DNA from: Lodderomyces elongisporus
Taxonomy: Eukaryota; Ascomycota; Pichiomycetes; Serinales; Debaryomycetaceae
Direction of reading: 5' to 3'
Assembly (NCBI RefSeq): GCF_030384665.1
Contig: NC_083677.1
Location: 1,175,501-1,239,500 of the forward strand
DNA: 64,000 bases
Under the pieces are notes generated by a model. It worked only from the letters and a program-made list of their open reading frames with translations. It was not told where the DNA came from and ran no database searches. The position numbers were made by a program, and so were the translations under genes. This document shows, piece after piece, positions 18,563-27,500 of the stretch (its first letter is position 1; each line of letters starts with the position of its first letter).

Positions 18563-21500
18563 TTATTTACGGAACGACTGAAATCTAGAAAGCCTTCCTG
18601 AAGATTCTTTTGGTGTTCCCGGGTGAGAGCTATTTCTCTTTGGTCTGGGATAAGCACGACGATCACCAGTATCCATTAAAGCCTCCAAGTTTTTTTGAGA
18701 ATCATAGCTAGGTGTCAATCCCTCAGCATGGTGTTCATCAGCATTAATCCCTTCAACTTCAGTGTCCTCCTCGATCTTTAACTCGTCTATGTTACGGCTT
18801 ATCAAATAGCGCAAAGCATTGTACCAGATATTATGACGCTGTCTTGTCGCACATGTAAATTTGATTGACCTACCATTCGAATGCACAACTATACTCTTGT
18901 AGTATAATCCGGTCGGAATAGGATTGTTATCATCCACACTCTCAACACTGACTATTGCCGCAGCACGTGTTTTCACCGATGATGGGTTCGACAAGACTGG
19001 ATTACTCTCAGACCAATACAACGTCAAAGAGTATGGGTGAACCCAGAAATATCTTTCGTGACGTGTATCGGCAATTCCACTTAAGGCAGATGCACCAAAC
19101 TTTCTGTAATACTTGAAAAGATACTCACCAATAACCACTTGCGTAATTGCTGGGATCATCAGACGATCTGTGAACGAAACATCCGTCGCCATTGAAAACA
19201 CGGCTGCAGATCTAATAGATTCTGCAGACAAGTTTGATCTGATTGAAGCAGATGGTGGAATGTTACCGCCTCTGCCAATGTTGCTTCTTCTAGCAGAGTA
19301 TTCGTTTCCTCTGTTGATAGCGGTCTGTGATGGTGAGGTATACCTTGTAACGGCGTTTCCTTCCTCAATTGCTCTTGTTTGAGCTCCTGATACTGCGGTC
19401 GCTGGTGATGCTAGTTGTGTAGATCCCAAATCCTTGAAAGTGTCAACTTCTTTAGTGACAGGCGATGATTGCTGCTCATTTGTTTTCTGTACGTAACCGC
19501 GTTGTAAGGCAAGCTTGTCAAATGCTTCTTCCGAAATCTTGTCTACAGTTAGTGACTTCATCTTAAGAAGTTGGTGGAAATAACTGGTTGGTACAACTCT
19601 AACATTCTCCAAATCTGGAGTAGGGTGCGTCGTTGTCGCAATATATTTCGATTCAGCTACTGGTAACAATCCATTCTTTCTTGCAATATTGATTATCAGC
19701 TCTTTGCTCAGTAATGCATCAACCTCGCTCTTCAACTGGTTGAGTTCGCTTTCAAGACTTTTGGCCTTAAGGTCAACAGCATCTTTTTCGGCTGATGTTT
19801 GTTTTAACCTTACAAGCTCAGACTCAGGTACCACTGCAAGTGAGAAGTTCTTGGCCACTTCTGAAAGTTTGTCCTGATCCATTGTGGTTAATACATCGTA
19901 CTCTTGCTGCGACAAAAGTATCAAATTTAAGCTTGCCGCTACTTCTCTCAATTCAGACTCTGATGGATTATAGTTTTGATCACCTGCTGAAGCTTTCTCC
20001 ATCTTTGGCGAACTTGCTAAAGAATCTTTGCTATCGTCATTTAAAGCCACGCCTTTGTTTTCACCTTCAATTACATTATTGCTCTCCTCGGCCTGTTTTT
20101 GCAAATTCTCAAGAATAGATTTGTTTACCATAACTAGACCAGACTCTGCTGCTCTATCCTCAAGACTTGTGGATGCGATTGTATTCAATTGATCGTACTC
20201 AGGCTTCGATACAAGTACGTATCCTTCCTCCTCTGCTCGAGCCGAGATCGGTGTATTTGCTTTTTCACTTAAGCTCTGCAAGTTTGATTTCATAAGCTCA
20301 TACTCCTTAGTAGTCAAAACTACGTAGCCCTCCCTCTCTGCACGTTCATTTAAAGTTTGTTTCAAAATGTCCCTCATCTCATTCAATTCATGTATTGGTA
20401 CCAACGATAACCCAATCGAAGTTGCCAACCCTGTAAGATGTTCAAGAGATGGTTTGTGTGCTTTGACTATTAAGTCATCGTATTCTTCATTCTTGATCAA
20501 TTTCATTTCTGCATCATTGATTCGATCTTGTAATGGAATATTTGCTAAAGAAACAAGCCTGGAGTGATCATCTTGGGTTAGCAACTTGAGATTATTCATC
20601 TCTGCATGCTCATTTATAAAACTTATAGGCGGAGAACTTTCCAATTGGTATAATCGATCCATTTCCGCTATTGGTATAACAGCATGATCATAACGGCTGG
20701 AATGTGTTTTTAAGGTCTCAAGTTGAGGGCTGTTGAGGAAATCGTATTCCTCCTTTGTAAGAAGCACCCTCTGATCCTTGGCAGCGCGATCTTCAAGAGA
20801 TAAATTAGCAAGCGCTTCAAGTTCCTCCAATTGGGGCTTTTCAATCACCGCAAGTCCAAGAGACTCACCTTTTGTTTTTAAATAATTGATATCGGGAGAG
20901 TCGATCTGCTTTCTCAAGTTTTCATTATCATTTGTGATCGAATTCTCAGTTTCCTGGAATCTCGAGTATTCTTCAGCTGGTAACAATACAAGCTCTTGTT
21001 CCTTAGCACGATCTTCGAGACTAGTTTCAGCAAGTGTTTGTATATGTCTGTACTCGTCTTCAAACACCAATACAAGCGGTTTGTTGAGACTGCATTTTTT
21101 AAGTTGACGATCTACATCACTCAAGGACTTCTTCAATTGTTCAAATTGGTTAAATTCAGCAAGTGGGAGAACAGTCATGTTGAAATTTTCCACCTTTGAT
21201 TTGACATACGCCAAATCTGGATTGTCCAACTTCGCCAACATGGTTGAGATTTGGCTGTTTAAACTATCACGTTCAGCGAGGAATTCCTTATTTGTTGCTT
21301 CCAATTTCTCGACATTTTCCAGAAGCTCTTTGTGTGTATTCAGCAAATGACTAAATTCTGCTTGGCTAATAACAACCATACCTGCTGCACCAGCCTTTGC
21401 TTCCAATGACTCTCTGCTCTTGGCAACTAGCTCCTCGTATTCCTTTTCTAGTAATACTTTGTAGCCTTGTGCTGAGGCAGACTTTGTTAAAAATTCTTGC

Positions 21501-24500
21501 GAAGGGTTTTTAACCATTTGGATCATTTCTTCGTATTCATTGAATGGTACAAATTTAACATGGTGTTCTTGTGCAATGTCCTCGAGTGACCTTTGCGCAC
21601 GTTGACTAATATCCATAAACTCTGCTGTCTCTACAACCACGAGACCCAATGCTTTTGCCTTTGTATGCAAGTGCTCTCTTGTCGGATTTGTCACTGTCTC
21701 ATTGAGTTCCTGTAATCTTGTAGATTCGATAAGTGCCAAACCGGATTTCTTGGCCTTTTCCTCGAGAGACTCACTAGCTTGCATCTTGAGGGATTCATAA
21801 TCTCCTTTTGGCACTAACACAGTCGAGTGTCTCTCACAAGATTTTTGAAGATATTCCAAAGATGGATTAGCAATTGTTTCTTTCATTTTAGAGACTTCTT
21901 CTGTAGGAAGTGCAATTAAACCTTCTTCAGCAGCCCTTTCTCTGGCAGATCTTTGCGCTTTCTCTTCTAATAGTTTGTGTTCAGAAACTGGGAGTAGTAT
22001 TTTTTCAGCCTCTCGTGCAAGATCCTCCAATGACATTGCTGCTCTGGTCGTGAGTGCAGTATGTTCATCCTTGTCCAACACAACCTTGTCCTTCTCCTTT
22101 GCAAGATCCTCCAATGACATTGCAGCTCTGGTCGTGAGTGTAGTATGTTCATCCTTGTCCAATACAACCTTGTCCTTCTCCTTTGCAAGATCATCCAATG
22201 ACATTGCAGCTCTGGTCGTGAGTGTATTATGTTCATCCTTGTCCAACACAACCTTGTCCTTCTCCTTTGCAAGATCATCCAATGACATTGCAGCTCTGGT
22301 CGTGAGTGTATTATGTTCATCCTTGTCCAACACAACCTTGTCCTTCTCATTTGCAAGATCATCCAATGACATTGCAGCTCTGGTCGTGAGTGTAGTATGT
22401 TCATTCTTGTCCAACACGATCAAATTATTTTCACGTGCAAGATCGTGTGCAGTTCTTGATGCTGCTTGAACCAAAGAAGAGTGGGCATCAACATGTAGAA
22501 CAATTTTGTTTTGCTCCTCAGCAAAATCTTCCAAACTTCTATTAGCTTGATTTACTAAAGTTCTGTGTTCGTCATCGGAAAGTGCAACCATTTTCTTGTG
22601 CTTTGCCAAATAATCAATAGGGTCTTCCTTCATTTTCAAACTCTCAAACTCCGAGAGAGGCACAACCTTATGATCGAGTTTAATTGCCTTTTCAATCAAA
22701 TGATCCAAGGAAGGTGAATTTAATTTTGCTGTCAATTCCTCGAATTGATCGATAGGGATTAACGTCATATTTAATTGTGTAGCCTTGGATGCCAAATAAG
22801 CATGTGACGGATTTGATGACTCCTTGAGTAATTGCACATAGTCCTGTTCTTTGACCAATCTTAAACCCAATCTCAGACTATGATCCTCAAGGAATTGTTC
22901 AGATGGTGTATCAACGGTTTGAGACAATTTGTCAAATGATTCCTTCGAAACAACGCAGTAGCCGTAAGCTGTTGCTTTTGATTCCAAAAATTCTAAACTT
23001 GGCAGGTCATGTTGCTTCCTTAATATATCCAATTCAGACTTTGCAATAATTGCCAATCCCAATTTTGAGGCATTGCTAACCAAGGCCTGTTCTGATGGTT
23101 CTAATAACTCTTCGTATTTGTTTTCTGGTATCAAAATCATTTGTTTGCTAGCAGCATGTTGTTTTAATGACTCCAAAGTTGGATTAGCAGCTTTATCCTT
23201 TAGTGAAAGGTACTCGGATTCACTAATTACTTCAAAATTGAGCGCTTTAGCTTTTTCTGTTATTACTTCAAGCGAAGGCGATTCAACACTACGTTCAAGA
23301 GCTGCAAGTTTCTCAGCTTCAATCAAAGTCAACTTCTGGTCTGCAGATTTGGACCTGAGATATTCCAAACTTGGGTTCTCTACTTGGTGCTGGTGGTCCT
23401 TCCATTCTGTCTCCGAAACTATTATTTTACCATTTTTTAAAACATGTGCGGCCAAGTACTCAAGACTTGGGGAATCAATTTGTTCCTTAAGCTTGGCAAG
23501 TTCTGTAACTTTAACAAGTGCTAAACCTTTTCCTGCAGCCCATTGTTCTAACTTGCTTTCCTTAGGATCGTTAAGGTCTTTAAGGTCCTTGAGCAATTTT
23601 TCGTGATCTGTTTTTGGTAAAACAATCAAACCGGCTGATTTTGCATGCTCCTCGAGATGCTCTTTAGATGGAGAGTTTGCCAAAGTTGTCAACTTATTGT
23701 AATCTTCAGTCAGAATAATACTGTGGTCAAGCTTGAAAGCATGTTCTTGGAGGTAATCTATACTTGGCTCCTGCAATTTGTGGCAAAGCTTATCATATTC
23801 AATGGCATCTAAAACCACGAGGTCTAATTTCTTTGAAGTTGCGGTCAATTCCTCTTTAGTAGGATGAACACTCAATCTCTTCAACTCTTTAAGCTCGCTC
23901 CTGTCGATCAATTCCAAACCATATACATGCGCTTTGTCATTAAGAAACTCTGTTGAAGGGTTATTACTTGTTTGCTGAAGATTCGAATATTCGTTTTCAT
24001 CCACAAGAACAGAGCGATGAGATGTTTTTGCCTTATTGGCGAGGTACTCAAAATCTGGTTCTTCTAAACTATCCTTCAAAGATTTTAATTCATCTTCTGA
24101 TACAAGTGCAAATCCATTTTCTTGAGCTTTATCTTTAAGGTATTCGACACTTGGTTTGGCCAATGATGATAATAATGTCTCATATTTGGCGGCGGGGATG
24201 GCAGCTAACCCTACAGCTTCAGCGGTCTTTTTAACATGATCTCTAGATGGCTCGTTAGCCAAATTTGTGAGCTCTACATGCTCCTTAGTTGAAAGAACAA
24301 CGCAATCATGTTGCAATGCTTTGCTTCTAAGGAACTCTTTTGAAGGAAGTTTCTCTACTTCTTGCAATCTCGACAACTCCTTCAGTGGTACAAGCGTGTG
24401 ACCCATTGACGATGCATGCTTTTCAATTGCTTCTTTCGAAGGCGACAACAATGACCTGTGAAGATTTTCGGTTATTGCCACCAATCCTTGAGCTTTTGCT

Positions 24501-27500
24501 ACCGCCTTGATATGATCTTCTTTTGGATTGTTTGCAAGTGACTCAAGCTTATTTGCCTCGTCTTTCTGATACAACACATGATTTTGATCTAGTGCTTTTT
24601 CTTTCAAATAATCCAAACCTGGCGAGTTCGCTATCTTTGTCAATCTATCAAACTCTTTGCTTGAAATGATTAAAGAGGAGTAAATGTTTTTAGCCTTGGA
24701 CTTTAAGTAATCCATATCAGGTTGTTCCACTTGTTTCCTGAGCAGTTCCATTTCATCTTCAGAAGCAATAACGAGTCCATGGTTTGCAGCGTGGTTTGCA
24801 AGATCCTCCCTTGAAGGATTCTGTAATACATTGTACTCAGATTTAGGCACTACCACGTGTTCAATGTTTTCCGAAAGTTTGCGGAGATGCTCAATAGATG
24901 GTTCATTCGCTTGTTTCTGAAGCTCATTATACTCTAAAAGTGGCAAAACAATGCTATCCACTTTCGAAGCGACGGCTTTAATGTGTTCAAACTCTGGATT
25001 CTCGGCATTTTTCACCAAAGTGTTGTATGAGCTCTTTGTAATCACTTCGTAATCTCTGGCAGAGGCTACCTTTATGATATGCTCAACATCCGGTTCATTT
25101 GCTTTACGAATCAAGTCAGCGTGTTCATCTGCTGGTATGACTTCGTGTGAATGTTTTGCTGCTACATGCTTGATATGCTCGACATCTGGTGAATCCGCTT
25201 TACGAATCAATTCAGCGTGCTCATCTGTTGGTATGACTTCGTGTGAATGTTTTGCTGCTACACGCTTGATATGCTCAACATCTGGTTCATTTGCTTTACG
25301 AATCAAGTCAGAGTGCTCATCTGCTGGTATGACTTCGTGTGAATGTTTTGCTGCTACACGCTTGATATGCTCAACATCCGGTGAATCGGCTTTACGAATC
25401 AAGTCAGCGTGTTCATCTGCTGGTATGACTTCGTGTGAATGTTTTGCTGCTACACGCTTGATATGCTCAACATCTGGTTCATTTGCTGTTTTCTTCAACA
25501 CGGCTACTTCATCTGCTGGTATGACTTCGTGTGAATGTTTTGCTGCTACATGCTTGATATGCTCAACATCCGGTGAATCGGCTTTGCGAATCAAGTCAGC
25601 GTGTTCATCTGCTGGTATGACTTCGTGTGAATGTTTTGCTGCTACACGCTTGATATGCTCAACATCTGGCTCATTTGCTGTTTTCTTCAATACGGCTACT
25701 TCATCTGCTGGTATGACTTCGTGTGAATGATTTGCTGCTACACGCTTGATATGCTCAACATCTGGTGAATCGGCCTTGTGAATCAATTCAGCGTGTTCAT
25801 CGACTAGCATAACTTTCAAGTTCTTTGCAGATGCTAATTCCTTAATGCGCTCAAGGTCGGGATTTTCAGCCAGTTGTTTTAACGACTTCCATTCATCTTG
25901 TTTTACAACCTTGTGGCCAATTGAGTTAGCATTATCTGTGAGAAATTCCAAGCTTGGATTAGCAACCTTGTTCTTGAGATTATCATACTCTTGAGTAGGC
26001 ACGAGGGACAAATTAGAAGCAGACGCCAATTTCGTCAAGTGATCAATTTCGGGTGATGTGGCTAACTTTTCCAAGTGCTCATATTCCTGTTGAGGTACAA
26101 CAATGAGACTTGCATCTTTCAGTTTCTCTTTAAGATACTCCACTGATGGTGACAGTAAAGCGTCGTTTAACTTGTCAAATTCTTCCTTGTCTACTGCAAC
26201 ATAATGATGCACGAGAAGCTTTTCTTTCAAGTAATCCAATTTCGGCTTTTCAATCTTTTCATGCAAATCACGAAGTCTGTTAATCTCAATGACTTTCAAA
26301 TCAAGTTTCGAAGCTGCATTCTCAACAAAGTCTCTACTTGGATTAGTCTTGAGTTCCTGAGAAGCTTCATGATCACTCTTACTTACTGGTACGTAATCTA
26401 ACTTTTTAGCAACCTCCTCGATATGGTCTAAGCTGGGTTCGTGTGCAAGTTTTTGTAATTGTTCGAATTCAAGTTGAGAAAGCAACACATTCTCGTATTT
26501 CTTGGCATGGGTCTTCAAATCGGAGATTTCAGGATTCTTCAATTTCAAAAGTTCATCTTCTGCAATAATTGTAAATCCCAATTTTTCAGCGTTTATAGAA
26601 AGAGAAGCTAAATCTGGACTGCAAAGTTTCTCATATTCTGATTTTCCCATCAACACCATGTTCTCCTTCTCTGCCCATTCTTGAATTCTGCTCTCATCAT
26701 TCCAATTCTTTTCCAATTTCCTCCTTTCATCTTCTGTAATAATGCAATAGTTGAGTAATTTAGCTTGAGTTTGAAGTTGTTCAAGAGATAAACTTGCAAC
26801 TGAATCTTTGTTCCTCTTATCAAATCCTTTCTCGATAGCAGTATCTTTTCCTTGAGCTGCTAATACCGGTGCTGCTACTGGCGCTGCTACTGACGCTGCT
26901 TCTTCCTTTTCAACTGTAGAAGCAGATATTTCTTTCAAAGTGTTCAATTCTGTAGAGCTAACGACGGCAAGTCCTGCTTTTGCAGCAAACTCCTTGAGCT
27001 GGTCATCAGTTGGCGTGACTTTTGCTACATCTTGAAGCTTCAGATACTCCTCCTTTGGCAAAGCCACCAAGCCAGATTCCTCGCACTTTGCCCTCAATTG
27101 GTCCAAAGAAAGCGGTTCCGTGGATTTCTTGGTGAGCTTATTAAACTCTGCGCGGGACAAGATCTTATGATTTGGGTACTTCTTTGCCACAATGTCTAAA
27201 CTTGGGCTTTCTGCCAGAGCTCGCAAACTTTCATATCCTGTTAAGCTCACCACAGTGTACTCCATATTGTTTGCATGTTTTCTAAGGTGTTCCAAGCTCG
27301 GGTCGTTGGCATCCTTGTACAATTTGACATACTCCGATTGTGTCAACGTAATAATACCGTGTCTATTTGCATTCACCTTGACTTCTTCCTCGCTTGGATT
27401 TGTTGCCCTAGTGATTAAGTTGTTGTAAGTTTCGTTGCTAATGATTGTGTGTTTATGTTTTGGTAAGTGTGCCTTTAAGTAGTCAAGAGTAGGATTCTCG

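Noticed and set aside
21967..22469. Open frames on both strands over the second NUM1 array
   Set aside because: Shadow frames produced by the 84-bp repeats; the NUM1 frame is continuous through them.
25074..25730. 218-codon plus-strand open frame inside NUM1
   Set aside because: A shadow of the 96-bp repeats; unit length is a multiple of three, so antisense frames stay open.
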